Below are positions 22,085 through 35,210 of a stretch of 64,000 bases of DNA, piece after piece. This DNA is from Aphelenchoides besseyi (Eukaryota; Nematoda; Chromadorea; Rhabditida; Aphelenchoididae). Every line of letters begins with the position of its first letter. Within the stretch, counting starts at the first letter, position 1. Location of the stretch: assembly GCA_024699855.1 (NCBI GenBank), contig JAMPIQ010000003.1, forward strand, positions 558,001 to 622,000, given 5' to 3'. Both the position numbers and the translations under genes were made by a program. Under the pieces are notes generated by a model. It saw only the letters and a list, made by a program, of their open reading frames with translations. It was not told the origin of the DNA and did not search any database.

Positions 22085-23282
22085 TAAATTTCGTTATTTT
22101 TAAGGTTTACAGCCACAACTTAATCATCGGTCTCGCCGTTTCGTTTTGTGTTTGGTTCAATTAAGCTTCCAACAGCTTGCCGGAAAAGTTTGCGATCAAA
22201 GATCGACAAATCCAGTCAAACCATTAAATTTGTGTGAGTCCTGACGACCGGCAAATTTTGTCTTTATTTTCGTTATTGTGCGTTTGAAGATAGTTGAATA
22301 AATTCTAGAAAACACACAGACATCAAATTTGCTGTTATACAACCACTTCTGAGCGAGCTCAAAACAGCAGGCATTTAAATCGCTTAAACTCGGGATCACG
22401 ATGTTGATTATAAAGGCACTTGAAATTGATCTGGAGCCGTTAATTGCAGAAACATTAGAGTCTGAACATAGTTAGTAGAAGCAGTTGATCTGGAAATATA
22501 ACAGGGAAGAATGCTAACTATCAGACATCAACCTTCAAGAAGGTCCAACTTCCAACGATTGCAGCTCAAGAACCAGTCACTATGAAAGCGTATAATTAAG
22601 AGAACAACAACAGACACTAGTGAACTCAAAACCATGTGAATATAAAAAGAATCCAATCAGTCAATAAGCTAAAATACACAACACTCCCTTATATGGCACG
22701 TCTATCACGCAAATCGATGTAGTTCGGAGATTTTAGCAACAACCTACATTTAAATTACACCAATAAAAAGCCCACAAGTCTAGCTATTGATTAAGCTTAA
22801 AGTTGTAGCCATCGGATAACTGAGGGAGAATTGAGAGTTCTTCAAAGCCAAATAATTTGTCAAAAATGGTCCAAAATTGCAGAGTTTGTGGAGCTGTTGT
22901 TATAGGTCGTGAAAAGCTCTAGTTTGGCCACCAATTAAGCAACTTGTAGGAGTGAGATATTGAGAGTTGAGCACGCTGAAGTTCGACGAGCAGAATCTTC
23001 GTCGGAATAGCTAACATTTGCCTTAAGATTGTCGATCAGTTGCAGTTAACAGCTGGATTCCTCTTTTCAAATGGAAGCAGTTTGGATACGTAGTCTAAGA
23101 ATGGTTGGTTAGGGCTATTGATCTGAAAGAGCATTCGATGAAAATGCCAACTATAAGATGGCTATTCCAATTCACACTAGTAACGCGATTTTTTCGAAGT
23201 CCAAATGTTATGCTGATTACGAAATAACGTTTGAATCCCATTAATGACAAAATTTGGGTCATCTGTTTATTGAAACCCACAA
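22085..23282. other. AT-rich gene-poor stretch
   Basis: About 1.2 kb with no open frame of note and frequent A/T runs. One short plus-strand frame at about 22866-22919 begins MVQNCRVCGAVVIG, faintly like the first zinc finger of a nuclear receptor, but it stops at once. No RNA gene recognised. Confidence 0.4.
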
Positions 23283-23830
23283 TTACAAATCGGTTGGCAA
23301 CACGACTTTCGGTAGTTGATGCACGAATCCCAAAGACGTTAACGCTTCAATGAGTACGTTCTGTGCCTCCTGTAAATTAAACGTAAAGCTGGCTGATTGA
23401 ATGTCGACGAAGAAAAATTATTCTTTATTGATCTGCATCTAGAAGTTATTAGTGCATTGAAGATCATACTCACCACTCCTCAACATGTTCGATTGTGACG
23501 ATGAATGCCGTTGGAGTTGTATCGGTTGAAAAGAAGTGTTGTTGCTCAGCTTCAGAAGAACAACAAATTCCTCGGTCTACGTTGTCCGTTCCAATGCAGA
23601 AATAACGTCCGTTGATAATATCAGATGACAAGCGGTCCCTCCATTGTTGCGTAGAGTACGGTCGAGTCGATGACGACGGAAGGAATCAAAAAGGTTGTGG
23701 AAATTACTTTGCGAGAAGCTCAACGTCCATTCGCAAAATCGCTCAAGACTTCGAATTGCTACCTGCGCTTCGCTGTCCATTCACTACCTTTGAGTCCACG
23801 ATAACTGTCCATCATCCAAAAAGTAAGAGT
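23283..23830 (-). pseudogene. Coding remnant of an unrecognised protein with a probable frameshift
   Basis: The terminal exon (about 23369-23283) reads AQNVLIEALTSLGFVHQLPK and stops at TAA 23285-23283, after an acceptor ending TTTACAG. An upstream exon (about 23640-23473) gives SDIINGRYFCIGTDNVDRGI and FSTDTTPTAFIVTIEHVEEW before a GTGAGT donor. Further upstream, VISTTFLIPSVVIDSTVLYA lies in a different frame that ends at a TGA close to the point where the SDIINGR frame becomes plausible. That suggests a frameshift rather than an intron. I do not recognise the family. It could instead be a real gene whose small introns I mis-placed. Confidence 0.35.
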
Positions 23831-24508
23831 CCTCAGTTCTCAGAAGTCATTGTCAAGAAAATCCGTTGTCTAACCCTTTAATTAATGTTATGTGAACTTT
23901 GTCTTCAAATTGTGTTTTGAACTTTGTTGCCTATCGTTCGTTCTCTGCCTTCAATATCCGGTGTATTAATGCAACAGCCGCTGTCTTTCGTCACTTCCAT
24001 CGCCTCAAAAGACCTATCATTATCTTTTACATCAATTTCTTTGCTCAATTGTTGTCTTTTTTGATTTTGACAACCAATTGCTTCGACCTGATCATCCACC
24101 TTCTAATCAACAAAGCGATTTTATTGCAATAAACGTTTAACGATACAATGAAGATGGTTTGTTGGTTACGAAATAGCCGTATTGAAGAACCCAATGGGAA
24201 GAAAAACTGATTGTCTTTGGCACGTAAACTCATCACAACGAGATTTATTGCTATCCTTTGGCTCAACAAACCGAAAATTACACGTTGGGTGAGTGACAAG
24301 CTTAATGGACAAGAGAATACTGATTCAACAACTGAATGTTGACACCGGTACTAGAAATTGAAAAGAAACAATTTGTTTCATAAGCACACAATAGTAAGAA
24401 GGATATGTTACAAATGAATGGACGGACATGTTCGTTTAAGTGGCAGGAAAAGTGGGAGGAAAAGTGGGAGGAAATGCTCAAAATTTGTACAATTTGAACG
24501 ACAAAAAC
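23831..24508. other. Gene-poor stretch 3' of ATG2
   Basis: About 680 bp. Two overlapping minus-strand open frames (24045-24299 and 23905-24099) are present without family features; the second (starting MDDQVEAIGCQNQ) is hydrophilic and could be an exon of the remnant at 23283-23830. A short direct repeat GGAAAAGTGGGAGGAAAAGT lies near 24446-24475. Confidence 0.35.
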
Positions 24509-27500
24509 TTAACGTTTGGGACCAGAAACTCGACGTACATTCGATGAGTGCCAACTTGCGCGTTGTTGTTGTTGACGACGCTTCGACGGTTGACGCCACT
24601 TCTCGCGTTCTTCGCGCGACTCTTCGGGACGAATCTCGGCGCGAAAACCATCCAACATCTGATTCATGGCTATTGGCGCGTAGACTAACGGCTTCAGCAT
24701 CGTCGGAATCACTTGCCTCCACAACGCTCTTCCACCGCCCCAACCGTAGGCTGAAACAGCGTGCGGATTCTCGGCGTATTGAGCACGAGTTTCCTGCATT
24801 GCTTTTGACCATTGGCTTCGAATATCGTTCACACCGTCCATCAACGTCCGACTAGCTCGATGAATTCCTTCGCGCAAGTCCTCGGGATGATCTCCACGTT
24901 GCGCATTCTGACGTCGACGTGCTTCTTCCTCCGAGGTTACCATATCGACACTGAACTCGAAAGTACCCTAAAACATTAGTGCAAAGTCTTCGTGCTGTAA
25001 AATCTACTCACCTGAACCATCGATAAGACCTGTTGACCGGCATCGATGGCCGCTATGGCCGCCGATTTGGTGAAACTCGACGCTCCTCGTTGCAAACCAC
25101 GAACCAAGCGACCATCCGTTCGTTGCATTTCTGCCATTGGATAGAAAATCAGATCGCAACTACCGCGGACTAAATCAATCAATTATATCCAAGATAAAGA
25201 ATAAGAACTTGCAAATCTCGACCAACGATTGAATCGGTCCATAGCTGCTCAACAAATTGCCCCACTGTTGAGCAATATCAGATTCCCATTCGTTGCGCAT
25301 GTACTCCGACAATTTTCGATATCCAAGCACACCACGTCGATTGTGCAATTCACGTAGAGTCAGTTGAGTTCGCTTCATATCGACCACACCCATCAGAAAG
25401 CCAACAAACGCTCCATGTTGTGTGTTGGTCATGTGCTTCGGGACATAGTCAAAGCAGATCACACATTGAGGCGAAAAGATAATCTCTCTGGAATGGCAAA
25501 ACTAAATGATTTGTTAAGCGTCATCACTTACTTGAAAAATGGTTCTCGAGTTTGAACGCGTAAAAGACGTTGCGTTCCGGAGGTTGCACTTGTACATGTG
25601 CTTTCGGCTACGGACGCCGAACTCGACGATTCGCGAAGTGGAATACCGGAGAATGGAGCCGAACCAGGATTAAATGGATCGTCGACTAAACTCGACGCCG
25701 GAATTGCAATCCCAGTGTTCGATTGAGCCGACGGTCGACGTTGTTTAATTGGCGAGATAGCCGACGAAACCGAATGTAGACTCGTGCGTGACGATCGTTG
25801 CGAACCACCACGAGTTGGTGGAGCCGGCGGAGCTGTTGAAGTCACTTGTGTTTCGCTCATCAATGGTGAAGTGAACGGATTCTCATCGTCGACCGGAAAA
25901 ACATCGCTTTCATCGTACGGGTCGAATTCGTTCATAGAAAATGGATTGTTCTGTAGAATGGCGACTACATCTTCTTTCGTCTCTTTTTGTCGGTCATCCT
26001 CATCACTCGACTTGTCGTTCTTTCGGAACACAACGGTCGGCTCTTCAAAATGGAAGTTTACCGCTGAAGCCGCTGGCTGAGTTTGTGGTTCAGAGGCCGA
26101 GAAGAGTGACGCTCCCGATGTTGTGGTCGGAATCTGCGGTTGTGGTCGTTCTTCTTCCTCTCCAACTCCAATCTCCATCACAGCTTCGGGCGTATCGTCA
26201 ACAACTTCTTTAAACCACAAATGACTAAAATCAAAACAGAAAAGAACGCACCTTCGGTCGTCAGTTTAACTTCACGTCCACATTGAGTGATGAAATCAAG
26301 CAAAAACTCAACGGTATCTTGATCCAAGTTGAAACGCAACGGCAACAACGAGACCTTCAGTTTACAGTCACTACTCTGATCCTCGAGCACCTTCAGCAAA
26401 AACAGCGGCGTGTGCAAACGGGGCGGCAAAACAGAATCCACAAACTAAAACAGCTGATCAAAACTGAACAACGAAATTAAATTACATGATACAGAAACTT
26501 GTCGATTTGTGAGACAATCAAATGATCCAAAATCTCAACATTGCCGACCGTGTATTGCATCAACGAACGAGTTGGAGCGATGGGCGAAAAGCTCTTGTAA
26601 ACAAAAGACATCTGGAACGAAGTTTCACTCACGAACAACCTGCTTCCGACGAACCTTAGTGACTCGAGCTTCAACACAAACCGTATGATCGCGATAGATT
26701 CCGCCTTCCGAACCCTCGCGCATACAATCACGACTATCACGAGCGTCTTGCCATTTGCTTCGTTGATTTTGTTCGGGCGGATTGTCGCCTAAAGATCGGA
26801 ATTGAGTTCAAGGTCTTCAGCTTCCACTCACCAAAATCATTTCCACCGTAGAGCAGAACTCGAATGTTACAATCCTTGACAATTACTTGCCATAACGGTG
26901 GCGGATGTCCGAGCGGAAGTTTGATTTCTGTTGTCGGCTCTTCGGTCGGTTGTGGGAAGTAGTTTTGAACGAAAATAAAACCTTCGTGTTCGCCGTCTTC
27001 GGTTTTGTCGAAGAAGCGAACCTTTGGATCACCGGCTGCGTTCTGAAAACCCGTGTTCAAGTCTTTCGCTTCTTCAACAATTACTGTGATTCCGGATCCG
27101 GGCATCTCGTCCAACATTTCGAATTCCTCATCCGAATTCAAATCGTTCGGCTGCATGAACGGCGATGATTCCACGAGTTTTTGTTGCGAATTCTGAGAGA
27201 ATGGTTTGGCATCTTCGCGCATAGCCGCCGAGATCTCGGACTAAAAGATAACTCGAAAGACTTCTCAACTCTTCGTCTTACCATCAGTTTCTCTTGGACT
27301 CTCGGCGTTAAAAGCTGTTTAGCTGAAGCGTTTGCTCCCAACGTCGCTGAAGTCCCGACTGAACCCAAAGAAGAAGTCGAAGTTCGAGTTCGAAGTGATG
27401 GCTGTGAAGCGAACGATTGTCCAAACTGACTCGGAGTTTCAGAACTAACGGCCGCCAAGTTTGCTGCACTACTTATTGATTCGGGAATCTGAGCAATGGA

Positions 27501-30500
27501 TTCCGATTCAAACGGCGACACGGTGGTTGGTGGTGCGGGAGTTGTAACCGGTGGATTCGCTGTGCAATGTTGCCGAAGTGTACGACCAATGTCGGAAACT
27601 TGAAACTCGTCGTACATTCGCACCAATTCAATGATCGTATCGGCGCAAGTCCACATCTGAACCCAAGAGATCTATTCTTCGATCAAACTAGCTTACCGTT
27701 ATTTCGTTGTTACTGCTTTGGATTTGAATCGATGGCTGCATGTTCACATCATCGGGTAACTCGGCTTCCAATTTCACGTGAACTAAACCGATTTCCAACG
27801 CCTTTACGAAACGACAACGTGCTCCAGCCGATGTAGTGGAATGATGTCGACGTGCCGTTGACGGTGATCCACTAATCGTCGATTTGTCTGCACCAGTAAA
27901 TTGAACTCGTTGAGTCGACAACGGCGGACGCTTCGCCGCGTACAAACGAGTGGACTCCAATAAACAAGTGAGATTCGTGTAGCAACGCGCTTGTTCGTAA
28001 CGAGCAGAAAGATGACAGGAGCCGATTACAAATCTGAAACTTGTAATTCAGGCACTTTAACAATTCCAATCGTTCTACCGAACAATCATCGGCGATTCGG
28101 GAACCACGTTGCAATGATCGTAGCCAATTGCAAGGTTTTGCAATTGAATGTGTGCGTCTAGCTCCATTTTCGGCCAAACATAACCCGGGACTTCGTAGTC
28201 GACTAACGAAAAGAACGAAACAAACTGTTGCGACCAATGATGGGCGGGATTGAGCACCGGCTTCAAATGAATCAACGTGTTTCGCAACGCAACAGCAACA
28301 GTGATTTTCCTCGATCCTTCTGTTGAATGAATCTTCAATCCAACTGCCAACGCATCTTCGTCCATTTGACCTCCCGAATGATGTCGTTCAGAAGCGTTTG
28401 CCATGTACTGATCGACCGGTGGTGTGTAGTCCTCCTTATTCGGTTCGGCTTGCAGATCTGAGCGATGTCGAGTTCCGCAGAAGTTCGCATCTTTAACATC
28501 CGAAGCAAAGCCGATAGTCCCGTTCAGCAGGTTCCGATGCAACACACGTGTACGACCAGCCGAAACAAACGCGTAGTCCAAGTGCGGAACTCCGTTGTAC
28601 TCGTGAACCAAAAAGAATTGTCCACGCGTCAACTCAACCAGCAACTGAGCTTTAAAGTCGTCGTCTGGCACCAGTTGATCTTCGGTTTTCATCTAAAACA
28701 TCGAAACTACCAAGATATCGAAGAGCTCACTTACTTGCGGGCTAACGATCATCTGCATCAGAACTCGACATTCGTCAGCTTTCAACGAAAGTGCCAAACG
28801 ATGCGATTTGTCAGAACGATCGTCCGTCGAGTCCGCAACACTTTGATTGCCTATGGACTTGTCTACGTAAACAGAACACGTCATTGCGTCTTGTCGACAC
28901 TCCGAAAACATCTCCGATTGCTTCAATTCACTTAACAGATCGTCGGCCAATGGTGCGATGATGGAGCGAAGTTGAGCATCTCGTTCGTCCTGATTGAAAA
29001 CTGGAGCTCGTAATGACCACAAAGCCAAATCGTTGGCGAACCTGAACGCTAAGATTGGCTAGTTCTTATTGTCGATTCTTACCGATTGTATAGCAACTCC
29101 AAAAAGTCGTGAGATGACAAGTACAAATTCAAACTTGACAACTCCAAAGCGATGTTGACTGTTGCGTTCTTCTGACAATCAGCAGCAAACTCTTGAAGCT
29201 CTTTACGTGAACCGGCCGAAACCAAACGTTCGCCATCGAAATAGCGATTGGATTTGGAGAATGGGCCTTCGATTTGATCCTCTGCAGGTGCGCGGAAGTA
29301 CATGGACTCGTGCATTGAACGAGACATTAAATAGTCGTTGACGGATGAACGAGCAGGATTGTTGCTCAAACGAAGTTCTTTGTTTCGAGTGTCATACTAA
29401 ACTCGTGAATTAGAGACCAAAAACATTTAACTCACATTGACACGAATCTTAACGCCGTCAACCGTCGATTTCGATGTCGCATGAAAGAACTCGGATTCCG
29501 GTTGTTTGACTGTGATGTCGGCGGAACGAAAATCGCCGGACAACGTCGCACAACTGATCGTGATTTGACCACGTTGTATGATTGCCGACGGCTCGAAAGC
29601 GTCAACTTCCAATCGTGCATCCGTGAATTGAAGTCGAAGCATTTCGTCGTGAAGATTCTTGCATTTGAAGTTCGGAGCTTCGGACGAATAGTCGGCCCGT
29701 GGAATCCTCATTTCGACCGTCCATCTCGGACATTGGAGTTGAAACGCGTAGGTTGTGGGAGCGGGAGTGGCGGCACTGAACGTCGAATCCGCCAATCCGG
29801 CAAATACGCCCGATGGACCGTAGAGGAAACGTTCATCATCAACCAACCCTTTAAGCACTTCCGACTGACCGCTAAGTTGCGAATTCGAATCGGTGGTGTT
29901 CAACAGTCCGCTGAGCGTTGCGGCGAAGATCGGCATGAACGGTCGCGGTTGAATCAAATTGTGAAGCCGATCCACGATCGACAAATCGAAATGTGTCTTG
30001 CAGGCACCTAAACGCAGTTGAGCGCGATGCTGGGACTCTCGTTCACGATTCTGAATCTGCAAGAGGAGTGAGTTAGCATAAGAAGATGATCAACTGGATA
30101 CCTCAAAATGAAGATTTGGAGAAGTTGGTTTCTGAGCGGTATCTGGATGTTCATCGTCGTCCGTCGTGGTTCTTCGTTTACGTTTCGTTCCTGCGTCGAC
30201 TTGAGTCGGAACGTTGAAGTTGAAAATATCGAAATGTCGTGCCTTCGATGCCGTCGTGTACGAGCCATCAGATTCGCGTTTCACTTGTGAACTCGCCATC
30301 AAGTACTCGCAAACATCCGCTTCATAGCACTTCACGTGAAAATCGTAGAGATTCCGAGCGGTGTTGAATTCCGAATGTAAACTCAACGTCGCGTTCCGCG
30401 CCACAACACGCAAATGATCCTGCACGTACAAACGTGCGCACGCGTCCCGTTCGACGTCCGCGGCCAACAACTGCGCGCTTATTGGAATGTGATGCGTCGC

Positions 30501-32481
30501 TTTGTGAAAAAACTCGTCGGCACGTTCACGCAACGCAGCGATTTGCGTTCGAATGTCCGTCGCGCTCAACGTGTTTTCGTTTCCGTTGGCCATTGCGCCC
30601 AAAGTTTCCGAACTCAACGGATCGTCGTGCGTAACGAAAAGGTAGAGAGCCGGGAGTTTCATGTCGAAATGCAACAAGTCGGGACGCTTTTCTGTTAACG
30701 TCGAGTTCGAACCATCTGAAAGAAATGCAAGTCATGGACGCGCAAACAAACACGAATTCTCACGTTGTGTTCCGCGCTCCGTCAACGAATCGGAATCACC
30801 GCCCGTCGCCGATCCGCTCCCGTGACGCCGATGATCGCAGTCGAGACGCGAATCCAACGGCACGTTTGTGAAGTTCGTGGACGTCGGCGTACAAACGGAC
30901 GCCGAACGTCGTTGGTAAGTTCGCGATTGGATTTCGTAGAATTTGTCGGGGTTTGCGAAGTGATGATGAAGAGCATTGGATGAAGGAGCTGAGGTCGCTG
31001 GAATAAACGAAGTCTCCGCCAAACCTCCGCTTATCATCGGATGTCGAAGAAGCTCGTTGTTCACGGCGTCGAAATGTTCCGTTTGCATCGGTTGTCCACC
31101 CGCCGTTCCACTTGGATTCCCATCAGTTGAAGGGGCCAATTTGGCCAGCAAATCGGTGATCAACGACAGCTGACTGGGACTCAGAAGTCCAAACGCCGCT
31201 CCACCAATCTCCAATTTGACCGCAAACTAAAAGAAATTCAGGAAAACTACATGGCATTTTGTTTACTTTTTTGTTGAAACCGGCTTGATTTAAGGCTGCA
31301 TTGTTGATTTGCAGTTTAACGGTCGACTTCTCGCCGTAAATTTGTGCGATTTGAATTGGACAGGTAGCCAAACTGAAGAAGAGAAGTTTAAAACAAGAAC
31401 CCTCCATATACCTATTAGATTCATTTGACGACGTGGTGGGAGGTTGTCTTCGACTTTCATTGAAAGTTGAATAGCAAGATTGAAAACTCGACGACACCAT
31501 CGACTGTTCCGATATGTTGGCCGTCAATTTGACCGAATCGTTGTAACCCAAGTCTTGACTTGAGTTCATCGACGAGTTCTAAACGACCGTTTCCAATAAA
31601 TTACAGGGGTTTTACGTACGTCTCGAGAGTTTGTCCAAATATCCGTGAAGATTTTGATTCCTTGAATATGCAGAAGCTTACTCAGATCAGTGGCCGAGTA
31701 CAAGCTGGTCGGTTGCTGAGTGACCGGCTCTCTTGCTTGTTGCTGTTCGATTGCTTCCAACACCTCGTCAACGAACTCCATTTTTTCAATTCGAAACTCC
31801 AATGCGGCCGCCAAATCGCTTTCCGTCTCCAATCGAATAGTCGTGTCGACAAAAACGATTTTGATGCGACTGATGAACGAGTCGAAAACGTTGGCTAAGT
31901 CGTTGACAGATCTAAAATCGGAATGACAAGTTGAAAACTGAAGAAGAGAACTTACGCATCAGTTTTCTCGGTAATCGAATCCTTATCTTTCTCGATCATA
32001 CTGCGCGTCATTTCGGTGTTCGATGAGATGGAATCGACCAACGTGGAGACTATAAACAGTTGGAATCTGACCGCTGAGCTCCGTTCTTACCCATTTCTTG
32101 AGCATTTGCTGTGTCCAATTTCTGAAGTGGTGTGATCGTCAACTCAAGACCCGTGATTTCGATCATCGTCGATTGTGATGCAAGAGCTCGCCACGGAACG
32201 TTGATCGAAATGCGAGCCATGTATCCTTGAACTACGCGAATGATCCCCAGCCCTTGTATCAAGCTATCAATGTGCTGAAATCGACGATTCAAAAATTCAA
32301 AGCTCAAAAAACAAACCTGAACGTTCAACTGAACGTTTTCCAACGCCAACGTTCCTCGACCCAACTCGACCTGAAGATCTTCGGGCGAGATATTCCCTTC
32401 GATGAAATCACTCATGTAGCGATCGATTAGGAATTTACAAATAAGCCGCGAAAAGAAGTCCGGCCACGCGGTCCAAGACAT
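24509..32481 (-). CDS. atg-2: ATG2, autophagy bridge-like lipid-transfer protein
   Basis: ATG2 moves phospholipids from the ER to the growing autophagosome with ATG9 and WIPI proteins. The N terminus, MSWTAWPDFFSRLICKFLID and LGRGTLALENVQLNVQ, is the chorein domain that starts the lipid channel. The start 32481 was chosen because family members begin MSRWLWPW-like; an in-frame ATG 23 codons upstream exists. About 8 kb of minus-strand exons (over 2,000 residues) continue with beta-rich RBG-type sequence. Near 27120 the segment EEFEMLDEMPGSG matches the conserved ATG2 LC3-interacting motif region (acidic, then F-x-x-I/L, then D-x-P-G). A Ser/Pro-rich loop is encoded at about 25560-26200. The C-terminal ATG_C region includes YGPIQSLVEICK and RGLQRGASSFTKSAAIAAID, with a Gln/Arg-rich end. 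All exons run in one direction with introns of about 40-60 bp. Confidence 0.92.
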
Positions 32482-33064
32482 GATCGATTGGTGTACCCGT
32501 GTGCTGAAAACTCGATAACTGAATGAACGAAGCTGAAACGCGCGAGACAAACGGTCCGTTGGCTCGTGAGAGAAAGCCGTCCAATCAGCTGCTCAAAATT
32601 GGGGCCGTTGAGGCGACGAAAAAGTCAAATGGAAAGCACGTGAGGCGGAGCTGCTGATCGCGACTGCGAAATGGCGTTCGGTGGCAAAAGAAACTGAACG
32701 AAAAACTTTCGATCAAACTCTCGATTTCCATCGACTTATTCAACAAAACATCTAACTAAACGAACTTCCGAGTTTCTTATCAGAATCCGCGGATCTGCAA
32801 AGTCAACATCCGGTTTCGATGTTCGCGACGACTCAAGTCTTTTCGCGACCGTCGGAAGGACAACACGAAAATTCGGTGATTCGAAGAAGCTAATTAATTA
32901 ATCGGTAAACAAATCTGTTAACTCTCGTGCGACCACCGACCAAACACGCGGTGTGTCATCTCTGGGAACCGACCGTTGGGGGAGTCAAGTCGTGCGTTCG
33001 CTTTTGCTGCTCTTCGTTCCCTACGCTTTCAACCGTTTCAGCGTTAAATTGATTCCTGTTCAAA
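32482..33064. promoter_or_regulatory. Shared divergent promoter region of ATG2 (-) and EMG1 (+)
   Basis: 583 bp between the two start codons. No TATA box in a useful position and no separate open frame. A CAAAACA-free, GC-balanced stretch with the motif CACGTGAGG near 32637-32645 contains CACGTG (E-box). CACGTG is the core bound by HLH-30/TFEB, a known activator of autophagy genes including atg-2 relatives; whether it acts here is inference. Confidence 0.45.
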
Positions 33065-33836
33065 ATGAGTCGCAAAAATGGAGATGAACCGCCGAAGAAG
33101 CGTTTGAAGATTCCAAAAGAAGCGAAGAAGTTGATCGTGATCCTGGAGGACTGTCCGCTGGAGACCGCACAAGTCGGCCGTGAGTACGTGATCCTACGCA
33201 GCGACAAGCACATCGGATTCCTGAAGAAACATAACAAAGATCCCGCCGACTATCGACCGGACATTTTGCATCAGGTGAGATCGAGAACTCAAAGCTTTTA
33301 ATCGCCATTCCAGTGCCTTCTGATGCTTCTCGACAGTCCGTTGAACAAGGCCGGTTTGCTGCAAATCTATTTTCGTACTCATCGAAACGTTTTGGTCGAA
33401 GTTTCGCCGCAATGTCGTCTGCCACGAACGTTCGATCGTTTTTGCGGTCTGATGGGTGAGTTGCAACGTTTTCGAGTATTTTGATTGTCCTTCAGTTCAA
33501 CTGCTCCACAAAATGTGTATTCGAGCCGAAGAGTCGCCGGTGAAGTTGTTGAACGTGATCAAGAATCCGGTTACCGATCACTTGCCAGTTGGTTGTCGGA
33601 AGTATCAGACCACCTACAACACGGACAACTTCATGCTTCCACGTCAATTCGCCAAAATGGTTCACGACGAGCGTCCGGATACGCCGATTGCCGTCGTTGT
33701 TGGCGGAATCGCTCGTGGTCGGATTCTGACCGATTACACGGAAATGGACGTCAAAGTCAGCAACTACCCGTTGAGTGCCGCTCTAACATGCGCCAAACTG
33801 ACTACCGCATTCGAAGAGATTTGGGAAGTTGAATAA
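33065..33836 (+). CDS. EMG1/NEP1, 18S rRNA pseudouridine N1-methyltransferase
   Basis: SPOUT-class methyltransferase of small-subunit ribosome biogenesis; methylates the hypermodified pseudouridine of 18S rRNA. Three exons: 33065-about 33273, about 33314-33452 and about 33496-33836. Features in order are a lysine-rich N terminus ([20 protein letters not shown]), [69 protein letters not shown] and VVVGGIARG, the SAM-binding loop. The C terminus is [19 protein letters not shown]. The length, about 229 residues, fits the family. Its 3' end faces that of MED4, 72 bp apart. Confidence 0.95.
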
Positions 33837-33908
33837 GCAACGTTTGTTATTGTTGTTGTTATTATTATTAAAAGTTTTAATTGAAACAGTAAATCAACAA
33901 AAAGACTT

Positions 33909-35210
33909 TCAATCGTCGCTGTCCGATGAACTTGATGAAGACATTAACGGATTGTCCGATGGCTTCTCGACACTCAACTGTCCGGAAACTCGACCCATTG
34001 GTGGCCGGATTTGTAACGGAGGCAAATTGGCGGGAGGATAATTGGACTTCATTCCTGTCTGTTGATTCTGAGGTCGCGCCATCGGAGAAGTGAGTTGTGG
34101 CGACGCTGCCGTGGTGTTTCCCGACGTTCTTCGCTGCAGAATGGACGGTGCCGCAGTTCGGGGCGACGAATTTGAAGAGCCACGAGGTCGACCACGACCT
34201 TAAAGTTAAATTGAAATTTAAAACTGCTTTTCTTCCTACCAGTTCGGCCTTGATTCGGACTCTGTTGTTGCGGAGAACCGTAAACATTACTCCTGGGTGC
34301 CGGCGTCCAATTTCTTTGCTGTTGAAGTTGAGCTAATGGTGATGCTCGAACTTGTCCGGGCATTACGTTCGGAGTTGTAGCGGACGATTGAGGACCTTTG
34401 GGTGTTGGAGCCGAGTTCACGTTGCGAATCATGTCCATAGCCGATGGCACAATACCCGACTAAATCAGAAGTTAATAACAGATTTCAACAACAACTTGCC
34501 ATTTGATTTTTGTTCACTAGATGGCTAACAGCAAAGTCCATTTCGGTGGGAAACGGTCGACTCGGATCGCCTTGAACCCAAGTAAAAGGTGCGGCCACCG
34601 AGTAGCTGCGACTAATCAGATTCGCGTATCGGACTACTTGTTCCGAATTCACTTTGTTCGCTTGCGCCGTGTTGATGGCTTTCATTTTGCGTTGGGCCTA
34701 AAAACTCGAGAATTCATAGGTGAAGAAATAAACAAACTTGGAAGGTGGCTTCGGTCAACGACAACTCCACGGTCTTCAGTTCGCGTGCCAACTTGCGAAT
34801 CACTTGATCGCGATCGTTGACCAGCTCTTGCAATTGCTGCGCGTACTCCTCACGCTCCTGATGCGGTTTGACTGGGAAATAGTAGATAGAAGCAAAGAAA
34901 GTGTTCTGTTACCGAAATCGAGCATTTGATTCAGACGTTTCATATCCCCGATGATCTTCTCGACGTTTTCGTTCAACTCGTCCGCGCGTTGAGCGCGTTC
35001 GACCGCCGTCGTGGGCAAAAAAAGACAATCGACGGTCTGAAAAAAAGTCAAAATCCAAAAAAACTTCGTCGAACTCACCGCTTTCACGTTGTCATCGATT
35101 TTGTCCACGATCTCCAAAAGTTTTTCGCGCAACGAACGTCCGTCGATCGTGTAGATTGCGCTCTCGGGCGCCGGATCTTCGTCGGCGTGATTTGTGGTGG
35201 CCGTCGACAT
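33909..35210 (-). CDS. mdt-4: Mediator complex subunit 4 (MED4)
   Basis: MED4 is a middle-module subunit of Mediator, the coactivator linking transcription factors and RNA polymerase II. The N-terminal coiled coil includes DGRSLREKLLEIVDKIDDNV, RADELNENVEKIIGDMKRLN and a helix rich in charged residues. The diagnostic MED4 core is AINTAQANKVNSEQVVRYAN followed by LISRSYSVAAPFTWVQGDPS and RPFPTEMDF. A Pro/Ser/Gln-rich tail follows and ends in a run of serines and aspartates (SSSSSSDSDD) at TGA 33911-33909. The start 35210 (MSTATTNHADEDPAPES) is the ATG nearest the conserved region in frame; an upstream ATG at 35282 would add a hydrophobic, unconserved extension. Confidence 0.92.

Noticed and set aside
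22866..22919. Short frame MVQNCRVCGAVVIG resembling a nuclear-receptor zinc finger
   Set aside because: It stops after 18 codons and no second finger or downstream exons were found.
24446..24475. Tandem GGAAAAGTGGGA units considered as a CRISPR-like or satellite array
   Set aside because: Only about two to three units of 12 bp; a small local duplication.
29481..30011. 176-codon plus-strand open frame inside the ATG2 gene
   Set aside because: It is antisense to conserved ATG2 exons and has no protein-family features.
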